NCBI GenBank assembly: GCA_025506515.1
Contig: CM046452.1
Location: 76,482,876-76,546,875, forward strand
DNA: 64,000 bases
Reading direction: 5' to 3'
From: Flaveria trinervia
Lineage: Eukaryota; Streptophyta; Magnoliopsida; Asterales; Asteraceae
Shown here: positions 1 through 11,339 of the stretch, piece after piece
Layout of the letters: each line of letters opens with the position of its first letter
How positions within the stretch are numbered: position 1 is the stretch's first letter
Program-made: the position numbers and the translations under genes
Notes under the pieces: generated by a model
Databases searched by the model: none
What the model saw: the letters and a program-made list of their open reading frames with translations, nothing else
What the model was told of the DNA's origin: nothing

Positions 1-1
1 G

Positions 2-274
2 GGAAAATTTTCAGAAAAAGCCTATGATGGTTTCTTTGTTGGATATACTTCAACATATAAATCTTACAGGATCTACATTCCACAACACAACATTATAGAA
101 GAAACTCCTAATGTATTCTTTGATGAATCCGTATTTACTAAATTACTTAAAGGATCATCATGGTTGTTTGATATAGATGCTTTAATAAAGTCATTTAACT
201 CTGGTTATTTGATAAATGCAGGATCTCATTATGCATGCTATCCATTTGTTCCCCCAAATTTAAATGAAGTGTAA
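2..274 (+). pseudogene. Outer copia element: integrase C-terminal region (partial)
   Basis: This frame opens before the window edge and reads GKFSEKAYDGFFVGYTS, the segment after the Ty1/copia integrase core that precedes the linker to RT. The ORF stops at TAA 272-274. The catalytic DDE residues lie outside the window. The following linker continues in another frame with further stops (for example near 388), so the polyprotein is broken. Copia family assignment is secure; the lineage (SIRE-like) rests on the 3' ORF further along. Confidence 0.75.
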
Positions 275-435
275 TTATCTGTTGATCCTCCAAGAATAAA
301 CAGTTTAATAGCTACTGACTCTACATCCGCAGATGTACATTGTGTATCCGGAGATATGAATAATGTATCACCAACTGTTCCAGGCTTTTAAGAAGATGCA
401 CCAAACATTGAAAATGATTCATCAAGTCCTCATAT

Positions 436-564
436 CCCATCCGGAGAAGTTCATGTAACTCGTATGGATGAACAAAATGCTTCTGGAGAAGTTCATGTAA
501 CTTCTACGGATGAACAAAATGTTTTCAGAGAAGTTGTCGTAACTCCTACGGAAGACATGAATTA
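436..564 (+). repeat. Three tandem 42-bp coding repeats in the integrase-RT linker
   Basis: The linker ORF (464-796 and upstream in the same frame) holds three consecutive 14-residue units of the pattern SGEVHVTxxDEQN. The DNA period is 42 bp, and the third copy is more diverged. The linker is acidic and rich in T, S, E and D, as the spacer between integrase and RT often is in copia elements. The second unit contains the CTACGGATGAAC motif also seen in the LTR. Confidence 0.8.
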
Positions 565-841
565 TTCTCTTGAGGTGCAAACTCAGGAAGATCAGTCAAT
601 ACATAATGATGAACAAGAAGAACATTTTGACTACTTCTTAAATTCACATTCTGGATTAGATCAGTTTGCACCAATGGATATGACTAACTTGGAATCATCT
701 ACTCTAGTTGAATCAACTCCAACTACAAGAATACATAAGTCTCATCCAATCAACAACATAATTGGAGATCCTGCTAAAAGAACTACAAGAAGCTAAATTG
801 GAACTGCTAACATCTGTCTTTTCACTTGTTTTCTTTCACAA

Positions 842-1580
842 GTGGTTCCTTTAAACATCACAACTGCTCTAAAGGACAATAACTGGATTAATGCTATGCA
901 AGAAGAGCTTCAACAATTTAAAAAGCAAAAAGTGTGGAATCTAGTTGATTTACCTGAAGGCCAACATCCTGGAACTAGATGGCTCTTCAAAAATAAACTA
1001 GATGATAGAGGCATAATTTTGAGAAACAAAGCAAGGTTGATTGCTCAAGGATACACACAAGAAGAAGGAATAGACTATGATGAAGTTTTTGCACTAGTTG
1101 CACGAATTGAAGCCATAAGAGTATTCCTAGCATATGCAACATATAAAAAGTTCACTGTCTATCAAATGGATGTCAAGTTGCTTTCCTATATGGAAAATTG
1201 ATGAAGAAGTTTATGTATCATAGCCTCCTAGATTTGAAGATCCTTAGTACCCACACAGGGTATACAAACTTGATAAAGCTTTGTATGGTCTTCACCAAGC
1301 ACCAAGAAAGTAGTATGAAACACTATCATATTTCTTGCTTAAGCATGGATACAAAAGGGGAACTATTGATCAGACTCTCTTTCTCAAACAAGAACATCAA
1401 GATCTCTTAGTTGTTCAAATTTATGTTGATGATATTATATTTGGATCAACTAGCAAAAGATTGTGTGTAAGCTTTAAAGAATTGATGAAATCAGAGTTTC
1501 AAATAAGTTCAATAGGAGAATTAACTTTCTTTCTTGGTCTACAAGTTCATGAGAAGACAGATGGCATTTTCATTAATTAA
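842..1580 (+). pseudogene. Outer copia element: reverse transcriptase, frame-broken
   Basis: RT of Ty1/copia type. The first part (842-1201) carries NKARLIAQGYTQEEGIDYDE and ends at a stop. The frame then changes and has in-frame stops at about 1230-1320, where residues resembling KLDKALYGLHQAP can still be read. The YVDD catalytic motif is intact at 1422-1433 in the 1335-1580 ORF, followed by ELTFFLGLQVHEKTDGIFI. Several frameshifts and nonsense codons make it non-functional as read. The first catalytic Asp region (QMDVK) is present near 1165. Confidence 0.9.
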
Positions 1581-1601
1581 GAGAAATGCATACATCAAAT
1601 A

Positions 1602-2364
1602 TTGAAAAGTACAACCTTGTTGATACGCTTTATGCAAACACCAGCCTCAACAATTGAAAAGATTGTACCTGATCCTACTGGAAAAACTGTTGATCAAAGA
1701 TTATATAGATCTATGATAGGATCACTTATGTATTTAGTTGCCAGTAGACCTGACATTATGTTTGTTGTGTGTGTTTTTGCTAGGTACCAATCAGATCCAA
1801 AAGAGTCTCATTTGAATGCTGTGAAAAGAATCTTCAATTATATCAAAGGAAAACCAGGACTTGGACTTTTGGTATGCAAAAGATGGTGATTTCACTCTCT
1901 ACTCATACTCAGATAGTGACTATGGTGGATGCAACAACAACAGAAAATCCACAACTGGTGGATGTCAATTCATAGGACCAAGACTAGTTTCATGGCAATA
2001 CAAGAAGCAAACAAATGTGTCTGTATCCACAGCTGAGGCTAAATACATAGCTGCTTCAGCTGGTTGCTCTCAAGTCCTCTGGTTGCAAAACCAATTGCTT
2101 GATTATGGATACAATTTCCTTCAAACTCCAATTTACATTGACAATTCAGCTGCTACGTTTATAACTGCTAATCCCATGTAACATAGTAAAACAAAGCATA
2201 TTGAAATAAGATACTATTTTCTGAGAGATTGCTCAGAAAAATATTTGATCAAGTTAGTCAAAGTGGATACAACAAATCAGCTTGCTGATTTATTTACTAA
2301 AGCCTTTGGTTCAGTTAGATTCAATTTTCTAATTGAGTCTCTGGGCATGATTAACTTAGATTAA
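1602..2364 (+). pseudogene. Outer copia element: RT connection and RNase H, frame-broken
   Basis: 1602-1889 reads LYRSMIGSLMYLVASRPDIM, the conserved copia stretch between RT and RNase H. A frame change at about 1870 leads into 1861-2181 with YSDSDYGG and STAEAKYIAASAGCSQ, which carry RNase H acidic residues. A stop near 2179 interrupts it, and the frame continues through TKHIEIRYYFLRD and QLADLFTKAF to TAA at 2362-2364. This is the usual C-terminal end of copia Pol. Decay matches that of the RT piece. Confidence 0.9.
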
Positions 2365-4171
2365 ACATAATGAACAAACAAAGAAAAGCTTGTGTCTGTG
2401 CTTGCAATTGTCCTAATAATAAAAAAAGAATTTTTTGCATGACATATGTTGGGGAAATGATAGTATCACTATGTCTTTGCTTCTACCTGAATTCTTCAAT
2501 ATCATTAAAATCTGATCTAGTTACTTCATATGTAAGTAGATTCATCTTGAGTGGAAACTACACTTAGTGCATGCCTAACATAATGCAAAGTAATTATTTG
2601 TGGAAACTTCATTTTAAGGATACAAAAAGTGAGTCATATTCTGATGTGATCAAATCACTCATCGAAGCACACTATGTACCAACACTTTATAATATATATT
2701 TTTGGAAATCTCACTTCCTCTGTTTAGTGTAAACAATGACCTGGGTGTATGATCACCATGGTTTACATTTGTAACCAACTGGTGAAAAGATAATGATCCT
2801 CATCATCCTTCTGTTTTGTGTAAACAAAGACCTAGGTTAAAGGTGTGACACCCTACACATATCCCACATCGGCCGTGGACAGGAGAGATTCCTGGTTCAT
2901 AAGGAATCTCTGGCCTTTAACATCAACAACGCGTTTTGGGCGTATTGGTTGTGGATGAGAGGAGAACTCCACAGTTAAGCGTGCTCAGGTGAGAGCAATC
3001 TAGGGATGGGTGACCTCCCTGGTGAAGTTTTCACCTGGGCAACCAAAAGCAAATCCGTGAGCTCCTCGTGGGCAAAGCGGACATTGTTGATGCGAAGGGC
3101 CGGGTGTTACAGAATGGTATCAGAGCCACTCCTGTATCGTTCGGGGTGTGGGACATACCTCACCAAGGATGGTGACTTCTCGGCTCATCAGGACATGAGT
3201 CGAAGAACAAACAAGGGGTGCTTGTGACACCTACACATATCCCACATCGGCCGTGGACAGGAGAGATTCCTGGTTCATAAGGAATCTCTGGCCTTTAACA
3301 TCAACAACGCGTTTTGGGCGTATTGGCTGTGGATGAGAAGGAGAACTCCACAGTTAAGCGTGCTCAGGTGGGAGCAATCTAGGATGGGTGACCTCCCGGG
3401 AAGTTTTCACCTGGGCAACCAAAAGCAAATCCGTGAGCTCCCTCGTGGCAAAGCGGACAATATTGTTGATGCGAAGGGCCGGGTGTTACAAAAGGCACCT
3501 CTGTTTTAAGTGAGTAAAGACTAGGTGACCTGATGATGATCATATCTAAGCTCTCAAAAGAATCCTATGTGATCAACTGTATATTATTTCTAGAGCTTTT
3601 TCAACAATGCATTAATGAGATGTCTAATGCATCTCAAGATAGAACTTATAACTTAAAGTACACAGATTGTAAGTGTGAAAAAGTGATGATTTGATTCACA
3701 AAGGGAGGACAAACTCTAAGTGAATTGAATGTGAAGCCTATAATAGTTACTAATAAACATGAAAACATGATAAACAACATGTCTAGTTGATACAATACTC
3801 TTGCATGGATTTAAGTGGACTAGCATACTTGTAATCAAAACTAAGATCAGGTATCATTTCAATAAATTAACTCCTGAGGAAGATGCTTGGTATTATAGTA
3901 TGATCCCTTACTATGTAAATACATGCTTATACATTGCCCTCATTTTAATTTTGTTCAGTTAATTTCTTTCTGTTTGGACAGACATGTGTCTTTCATGATA
4001 TTTTTTTAGAAATATATGATAAATGCATTCATTCACCATTAATCATAAATTTAGGGGGAGTAGAATCATGAAAATAAGTTTATAACAAACTTGTCAAATA
4101 AATTGTCAATATGAAAGAATTGGAACCTGAGCACTACCTTGGCTTTTGGATACATGAAGTTTTGTAAATTT
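2365..4171 (+). other. Outer copia element: post-pol spacer, first part (TRIM inside)
   Basis: Outside the TRIM (2844-3490) no coding signal is visible. The ORF at 2370-2567 is short and shows no family signature. A purine run (TTAGGGGGAG, about 4030) resembles a polypurine tract, but no LTR follows it. The spacer resumes at 16563 after the inner copia element and leads to the 3' ORF, so the element's total post-pol spacer is about 2 kb. Confidence 0.6.
2844..3490 (+). mobile_element. TRIM (terminal-repeat retrotransposon in miniature), 647 bp
   Basis: Two direct repeats of 268 bp each (2844-3111 and 3223-3490) begin TGTGACACC and end GGGTGTTACA. They flank a 111-bp non-coding interior. Just inside the left repeat is TGGTATCAGAGCC (3115-3127), a primer-binding site complementary to initiator tRNA-Met. 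A purine-rich stretch (ACAAGGGGTG, 3211-3220) precedes the right repeat. The flanks carry a 5-bp TSD, AAAGG (2839-2843 and 3491-3495). The repeats differ by a handful of substitutions and small indels. There is no coding capacity, so mobility must have come from another element's proteins. The 73-aa ORF inside it (3006-3227) is chance. Confidence 0.93.
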
Positions 4172-4176
4172 AAACC

Positions 4177-4983
4177 TGTTGGACCAAAAGAACCAATGAG
4201 CCTGATCAGAGAAACCTCTAAGTCCCACAGGTCATCACAACAGCTGAAGAAGACCTGATCAGCTGTTCTACAAAGTCTGAAGAATACAACTGCTGAAGTA
4301 TTTCTGAAGTACTGAAGACAAAGACTGAGACAACAGCTGAAGATCTAAAGTCTGAAGACTTCAACAAGTACTGAAGACAAAGACTGAAGATCAACAGCTG
4401 AAAGACAAAGTCTGATGTTCAAGTACTGAAGACATCAGCTGATGTTAACAGCTGATGACAACAGCTGAAGAGGGCTTCTTCAGTTGTTGTGATGATTTTT
4501 CTTCATCAGTAGTTTTCTTTTCCTTTTAGTAGTTTGTTTACTTTTCAGTAGTTTTATTTCCTTTTCAGTACTTGTAAACAACTGAAGAGGTTATTCTTCA
4601 GTTGTTGTAGTATCAGTAGTTTTATGTTTTTCAGTAGTTGTAAATAAGATGTTTAACACTTAGGAACTTTTGTAAGAAGATGTCAGTTGTTGACATCTTC
4701 AGTAGTTGTTAAACATCAGTAGTTATAAAACGGTTACATGTCACTTTCAAGTGACATCAGCCTACGTCATTCTTTCCTTTATAAGGAAGGATGACTCACC
4801 TGTAATCGTGCCTTTGAGGCCGACAATCTTAATGCAATATTCCTTTTGTCGGATATTTCTCTCTCTATAACAAAATTCTTTTATTGCTTTATATCGAATG
4901 TTCTTGCCTGAATTTGTCTAATTCTGTGCTATTCCGCTGCTATATTTGTTCAATCGATTAAACCAAGGGCTGAGATCCTAACA
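4177..4983 (+). repeat. 5' LTR of inner copia element
   Basis: It begins TGTTGGACC and ends CCTAACA and is 807 bp long. The first 300 bp are crowded with CTGAAG and CAGCTGAAG; from about 4475 the complementary forms CTTCAGTTGTT and CAGTAGTT dominate. It contains four clear hairpins: 4458-4490, 4577-4606, 4676-4698 and 4738-4757. A TATA-like TTTATAAGG lies near 4779-4787 and could be the LTR promoter. Confidence 0.93.
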
Positions 4984-4985
4984 AA

Positions 4986-4997
4986 TGGTATCAGAGC
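4986..4997 (+). other. Primer-binding site, initiator tRNA-Met
   Basis: TGGTATCAGAGC lies two bases after the 5' LTR end. It matches the complement of the plant initiator tRNA-Met 3' end, the usual primer of copia and many gypsy elements. Confidence 0.92.
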
Positions 4998-5191
4998 AGG
5001 TTAATCATTGATCGATCTAACAATTGATCATTGAAACTGTTCAATCGCTCTAAGTTGATCGAATTAGCAAATTCGCAAGGATCTGTTATAGAGATTGAGA
5101 GTGTATCGCTTCTGACCGTTTTATTTGAGGTTTTGTGTGGTTCTGAGCTAAATTTATTGTGATTTTACTTGAATCTGTCTGAATTTCCACA

Positions 5192-8027
5192 ATGACTACT
5201 TCTTCGAATGATCCTTTCAATACTGGATCCTCTACCAAGCCTCCGATCTTGGTGAGGAATGAGTATAACATTTGGCAAAGAAGATTGCTCCATCACCTGT
5301 CTGTCAATAGCTCAGGTTGTTGCATCTGTGGTACATGGACCACATAAGCTAATGGTGAATGATCCGGAACAAACCAGTTGGTTCCAAAGAAGAAGGAGCA
5401 ATACTCCGATGAGGACAAGAAGTTGTTTGAAATCGATGCAAAAGCCCATGGAATTTTGGCTATGGCTATTCAATGAGATTTACTCTGGGCTTCTGCATTG
5501 TGAGTCTGCTCATGACCTCTGGAAAGCCATCAAGAACAATTTGGTGGTACTGATGAGGTTTTAGCAAACAACAGGAAATCCTCGCCCAACAATATGAGAC
5601 TTTCTCTCATAGAAAGGGTGAGACTCTGACTCAACAATTTGAAAGGTTTTCATGTTTAATCTCTGAATTGAAAATGGTTAAACATGAATATACCAGGAGT
5701 CAGATGAACCATAGATTCCTAAGATCACTGCCTGAGAGATGGAACACATATACCATTGTTCTACGCTCAAATGGTGATGTTGATCGCCTATCTCTCACCC
5801 ACTTCATGGGAAACTGCTTACATTCGAGAGAGAGATAGAGCAGAAAAGGAAATTGGTTTCATCTGGCAAGCTTACTGAGGATTTTGTCCAAGGGAACACT
5901 GCCCTGATTGGACATCAAGAGTCAGAATATGCGTCATCTGAAAGCCAGTATGATGAGCATATTGATTTTTCTACAAACACTTCTGAGCCTGCCTTTGTGA
6001 GTGTTGATAGTTATTCTGCTGGTAGTAATAGTGACAATCTATGTTTCATCATGGATGATCTCAAGGGGATTGCTGATGATGACTTAGAAGAGATGGATAT
6101 TTTGAGCCAAATGGCCTTGATAAATATCAGATCTCAGAAGTTCTACAAAAGAACTGGAAGGAAATTCTCAGGACTCTCTGGCAAAACCAAAGTTGGTTTT
6201 GACAAGAGTAAGTTGAAGTGCCATAAATGCCACAGGCTTGGACACTTTGCAAGAGAATGTAGATCATCTGGATCTAACTCTCCTGCACCTTTTGTGACTT
6301 TCCCTGGCAATAGTCATCAAAACAGAGGGCAACAACCTGTCAATTCTGGTTATCATCATCAACCACAATCTCCTGCATATTTTGTTCCACAGGGGCCAAT
6401 ACCATATCCATACCCCTGCTATTACATGCCACAACCAGGCCAGGTTCAAGCACCACTGCTCAGCAACCACATGCACTCCCTGAGCCCTAACCATCCCAAT
6501 CTCATCAACCTAATCAACTTCAACACACAGCTTCTTCACACCAGGAGTTGTTGACTGGAGCAGCTTACCAGATGATGTGTCTGGTAATGAACAACTGTTC
6601 TTAGGTGCTGGTCAACATGGTGGTGAGCATCCTTTTGGAAATCTAGCTCTCATGGCTTTGGAATCCTCTGATGGATCATCCTCAAGTACCTCTTCAACAC
6701 AAGTATCACAGGTATCTCTGAGGCTAAGGCCAAATTATGTTCTGAAACTTGCATAGCAACATTTGCCTCTATTAGAGAAGCAAATGTGGCTTTAATCAAT
6801 AAAATGTAGAGCTAGAACAAATAATTTCCAAAAATAAAGCTGAGTTTGAGTCTGTGCTGAAAGAGAAAACTGATGAGATTTACAAATTAAATGCCAAATC
6901 TCTGATGATAAGGCTAGGGAGGATGTACTCTTAGAGAAGTACAAAGACCTCAAAGATACTCTTGCTGTCACCCAAGTAGAGTGTGATCGATGGGTACAAT
7001 CTTGCAAGGGCTTTGAAATGCTTCTTAGTAAGCAAACAGCTTCCAATGTGAAGTTTGGAATTGGTTATAATCACACTGCTCCTCCTACAGATTTTGCTTC
7101 AAGAGCAGGAGTAGAATCTGATGGAGAAAGTAATGACCATTCACCTCATCATGTGATTCACTACTTGATAAAGCACCATCAGTAGTTGAAGTCAGTAGTA
7201 ATCCCTCTGTGAACCTATCAGCTGATATTGATGGTTCAACTGCTGACACTCACATGATCAATGAGTTGATCAACCCAAGTGTTATCCCTAGAAGTACTGA
7301 GAGTACTGGAGAGCAGGGGATAACATCTGGAGTTCAAATCCCAATAACTGATAGCACTAAAGAGAAGAAAACTGTCAGTAGGAGGATTTGAAGCCTACTA
7401 AGGGAGTTGACAAGAAGGCAAAAAGTGCTTCTAAACTGCTGAAGAGCAAGTCTTCAGTAGTTTCATCTTCTTCAGTTGATGATCAACAGAAGATGAAGAA
7501 GAAACCATGTGAAATATGTGGTCTATTCAATCATCTCACAGATGATTGTTGGTACAAAAAGGGATCCAAACTCAAACAAAAGGAGAAAATTAAAGAAAAC
7601 TTGGCTAAAATGAAAACTGAGTTTGAGTCCAAGTTTGTACCAGCAGCATCAAATCCTGTTACTCCTATGTCCAAAAAGAAATCTAAAAGGAAGGAGTGCA
7701 ACAGGCAATAGCTGAGGTTGCTCAAAAGAAGATGGTGCAACACAAGAACTCATCATCAAACCCAATACCAATGTGTCTGAAGAGCTTAAAGCTCTTTCCC
7801 AGAATCAGACACAGCTGGTAATGATGGTTCAACATCTGTTGGGAAGAGTTAACCAACTTGATGGCCCTGTGTTGAAACCCCAGAAAAGGAAATCCAAGCC
7901 AAAGGATTCCTCTTCTACACCATCTCCTTCACCTCAAGCTATTGTGCCCAATAAACCTGTTAGTTTACTATCTATTGATGAGACCAGGCCCAAAACCAAA
8001 AAGGTTTGGGTCTCCAAAACTAACTGA
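5192..8027 (+). pseudogene. Inner copia element: gag, frame-broken
   Basis: The likely start is ATG 5192 (MTTSSNDPF...), shortly downstream of the PBS and with the SSTKPP-type N-terminus usual for this group. The frame is lost at several points (about 5310, 5560 and 6550-6800). Two CCHC zinc knuckles can be read: CHKCHRLGHFAREC near 6220-6260 and CEICGLFNHLTDDC near 7510-7552. Between them lies a long hydrophilic, S/T-rich stretch whose DNA repeats the CAGTAGTT and CTGAAG motifs of the LTR (7180-7490). The end (7773-8027) is basic and proline/serine-rich. The expected product is the capsid/nucleocapsid polyprotein, but it is not translatable as one protein. Confidence 0.85.
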
Positions 8028-8039
8028 TTGTTTATTAAT

Positions 8040-8350
8040 GCAGGTTTCTTCAACATGCCAAAGTAGCATCTGGTATGTAGACAGTGGGGGATCTATGCAT
8101 ATGACTGGGAACAACTCACTTCTTAATGACTACTCTCCAGGAAGGAAGGGTTTTGTTTCTTTTGGCAATGATGCAAGAGGTTACATCACCGGGAAGGGCT
8201 TTGTTTCCAATGGGGAAATAAGGTTTGATGATGTCAACCATGTGGAAAATCTCAAGTATAACCTCTTGAGTGTCAGTCAATGTGTGACAAAGGCCATGTT
8301 GCCCTTTTCACAAGCCAGAATTGCAGGATTCTGTCATCCAAAGTTCTGAG
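8040..8350 (+). pseudogene. Inner copia element: aspartic protease
   Basis: WYVDSGGSMHMTG (about 8071-8109) is the copia protease active-site region, with the catalytic Asp in DSG. The next residue is G where A, C or T is more usual. It continues through NLKYNLLSVSQ, the conserved link to the pre-integrase domain, and the frame is lost near 8280-8345. It would normally cut Gag-Pol into mature parts. Confidence 0.85.
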
Positions 8351-8412
8351 TTTGATTGACAAGGTATTGGATGCTCACACTCTCCTGAAGGCCAACAGGA
8401 CAGGAAGAGTGT

Positions 8413-9468
8413 ATGCCTTATCTTTCCAAGAAAATAGATCTCAAAGGCCATCCTTGCCTATTTTCCAAGGCCTCCTCTCAAGAATCTAATCTATGGCATA
8501 GAAGGCTGGGACATGTTAACTTCAAGAACATGAATCAGCTGATACACCATAGTTTAGTAAGGGGAATGCCTATGAAGGAGTTCAAGTGTGAAAACAACTG
8601 CACTGCTTGTTTGAAAGGAAACCACAAGGTTTCATTCCCACCTATTGAAGAACCAAAGTCCACTGCCTGCTTACAACTTCTTCACATGGATCTCTTTGGT
8701 CCTGTGAGAGTGATGAAATGGCAAAGAAGAAATACTGTCTGGTATTATGGATGATTACTCCAGATTTGTATGGACTTTCTTTCTACATTCAAAGGATGAA
8801 GCTGCACAGAAGATCATAAACTTTGTGTTGTATGCTGAGAAGCAGTATTCCCTCTCAGTCAAGTGTATCAGAAATGACAATGGAACAGAATTCAGGAACA
8901 ATACACTTGATGAGTTCTACCTTTCCAAGGAATAAAGAGGCAGTTTAGTATTCCAAGAACTCCTGAACAGAATGGAGTTGTGGAGAGAAAGAACAGGACC
9001 CTCATTGAAGCTGCAAGGTCTATGTAGGCTGATTCTGGACTGCCATTGACCTTTTGGGCTGAAGCTGTCAACACAGCATGCTATGTGCAGAATAGAGTGC
9101 TAATAAATCAGAGGTTGATGAAGACTCCATATGAAGTTCTACATCATTTGGCCCCTCTCATTTCATTCTTTAGAGTATTTGGGTGTCCCTGTTTCATTCT
9201 CAACACAAAGGATCAGCTCCAGAAATTTGATCCTAAGGTGGATGCAGGGTACTTTGTTGGTTATTCATCAACTTGCAAGGCATACAGAGTCTTCAACTGC
9301 AGAACAAAGATGGTTGAAGAGACTCTACATGTCAAGTTCAATGAATCTCCAAAGGACAAGATTCCCCAAAGCCCTGTGGAGCTCTTTGATTTGGACATAC
9401 TGCTATGTTCCTTATCAATCTCCTGCTGTTGCTCCTGTCAACAGTTCACCACCTGGTGTTACTGCTGA
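8413..9468 (+). pseudogene. Inner copia element: GAG-pre-integrase and integrase, frame-broken
   Basis: LWHRRLGHVNFKNM with CTACLKGNHK (about 8488-8632) is the zinc-binding pre-integrase domain. The catalytic core follows in other frames: HMDLFGPV (about 8684), IRNDNGTEF (about 8870) and EQNGVVERKNRT (about 8965-9000) carry the three DDE acidic residues. Stops occur near 8932 and 9025. The C-terminal part (9046-9390) has FGCPCF and the GYFVGYSS motif found in all copia integrases. Confidence 0.9.
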
Positions 9469-9779
9469 AGATGATGATGATAGTAGTAATCACCTCTTCA
9501 GGTTTAGTGACCAACTGCCTGAGTCCTCTAAACCTGATGCTCCTGTAGCTCCAGCAGCACCATCCACAACAAATGCTGATGAGATTTCTGCATCTTCAAC
9601 TTCATTTGAGTTGCCACCATCTTCATGGTTTCAAGAATCTGCATCAACATCTGCTGCTGCTGAAGGTCCTACAAACACTTGCACAGATTTGATTGTTTAC
9701 CAAGAGCTGAAAAATCACCCAATGTCTCAAATCCTTGGTGATATCTGCTGGTGTTTCAACCAGAAGCCAGTTGTCCAAT

Positions 9780-10452
9780 TTCTGCTTCTATGCTCTCTTC
9801 ATCAGTCAGCTAGAGCCAAAAACTATCATGTAGCTTTGAGAGACAATGGATGGGTTGAAGCCATGCAGCTTGAGCTTCTTCATTCAAGAAAGCAAGTGTG
9901 GGAGCTTGTTCCTCTACCCCCAGGTAAGTGTGCAATAGGCACTAAATGGGTGTTTAGGAATAAAACTGATGAAAATGGGCTAATTGTTAAGAACAAGGCC
10001 AGACTGGTTGTGCAGGGGTTTGCACAAGAAGAAGGTATTGATTATGATGAAACCTTTGCCCCTGTAGCCAGACTGGAGGCAATTAGATTGTTTCTAGCCT
10101 ATGCTGCACTCCATAATCTTAAGTTTTTCAAATGGATGTCAAAAGTGCTTTTCTATATGGTAACATAAAAGAAGAAGTTTATGTGTGTCAACCACCAGGC
10201 TTTGAGGATAATAAGCACCCAGAATGGGTATATAAGCTTGATAAAGCTCTTTATGGGTTGAAACAAGCACCTAGAGCCTGGTATGAGACCTTATCAAACT
10301 TTCTTCTACAGAATAATTTCACTAGAGGCTCCATAGATAAAACTTTATTTATTAAGAAGGTGGATCAGCATAAGCTACTTGTTCAAATTTATGTTGATGA
10401 TATTATATTTGCATCCTCTGATCCCAATTGTGTGTGGAATTCCAAAACTTAA
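9780..10452 (+). pseudogene. Inner copia element: reverse transcriptase
   Basis: The order is GWVEAMQLELLHSRKQVWELV, GTKWVFRNK, NKARLVVQGFAQEEGIDYDE, MDVKSAFLYGNIKEEVYV, KLDKALYGLKQAPRAWYE and the YVDD catalytic site (10390-10401). A frame change lies at about 10130, in the middle of the conserved MDVK block, and another at about 10435. All canonical RT motifs are present, so the domain is only lightly damaged. Confidence 0.93.
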
Positions 10453-11330
10453 TGCAACAGAAGTTTGAAATGAGTGCAATGGGAGAATTACAGTTCTTTC
10501 TAGGTTTGCAAATCAAACAAAAAGCTGATGGAATTTTCATTCATCAGTCTAAATACACAAAAGATCTTTTGAATAAGTTTGATTTACAAACCTGTAAACC
10601 CTGTTCTACTCCCATGTGCAACACCACACAATTGGATGTTGATCAGAAAGGTAAAGCTGTTGATGAAACGCTTTACAGATGTATGATTGGTTCCTTGATG
10701 TATTTAACAGCTTCTAGACCAGATATTATGTTTGCTACATGTGTTTGTGCTAGATTTCAGGCTGCACCTAAGGAGTCTCATCTGATTGCAGTCAAGAGGA
10801 TCTTTAGATATCTGCAAGGTACACAATCTCTAGGCTTATGGTATTCCACTGGACATTCTTGCAAATTAGTTGCTTTCTCTGATAGTGACTATGGGTGTGT
10901 AAGTTGACCAGGGAATCAACTTCTGGTGGATGTCAATTCCTAGGCAACTGTTTGATTTCTTGGCAGAGTAAGAAACAAACATCTGTTGCTACATCTACTG
11001 CTGAAGCCGAGTACATTGCTGCTGCAAGTTGTACCTCCAAGTACTCTGGCTTCAGAATCAACTTTTGGATTATGGCATTACAGAGACTAAGACTCCATTA
11101 TTAATGGATAGTGCTTCAGCTCTTTGCATTGTCAAAAATCCAGTCCAGCACTCTAGGACCAAACATATAGAATTAGACATCATTTTATAAGAGATTGTTT
11201 TGAAAAGGGTCTAATTAATCCTATGTTTGTGCCTAGTGCTGATGAGCTTGCAGACATTTTACTAAGCCTTTGAATAGTTCAACTTTCCACAACCTGGTGT
11301 TAAGGCTTGGTATGCTGCAGCTAGAATAAG
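10428..11330 (+). pseudogene. Inner copia element: RT connection and RNase H
   Basis: LQFFLGLQIKQKADGIFIHQ, LYRCMIGSLMYLTASRPDIM and the RNase H signatures FSDSDYG and STAEAEYIAAASC are present. Frame changes occur near 10900 and 11040, with stops in the last 250 bp, where TKHIE and the final LADIL-type motif can be read only by shifting frame. Pol coding similarity fades at about 11330. Confidence 0.9.
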
Positions 11331-11339
11331 TGACAACTA

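Noticed and set aside
4030..4040. Purine run TTAGGGGGAG as the polypurine tract before an LTR
   Set aside because: No LTR-like start or repeat follows. The outer element continues past it, and a better tract with an LTR start lies at 20839-20850.
6264..7743. Minus-strand ORFs at 6264-6494, 6792-7046 and 7531-7743
   Set aside because: They are shadows of the plus-strand gag region of the inner copia element and carry no family signature.
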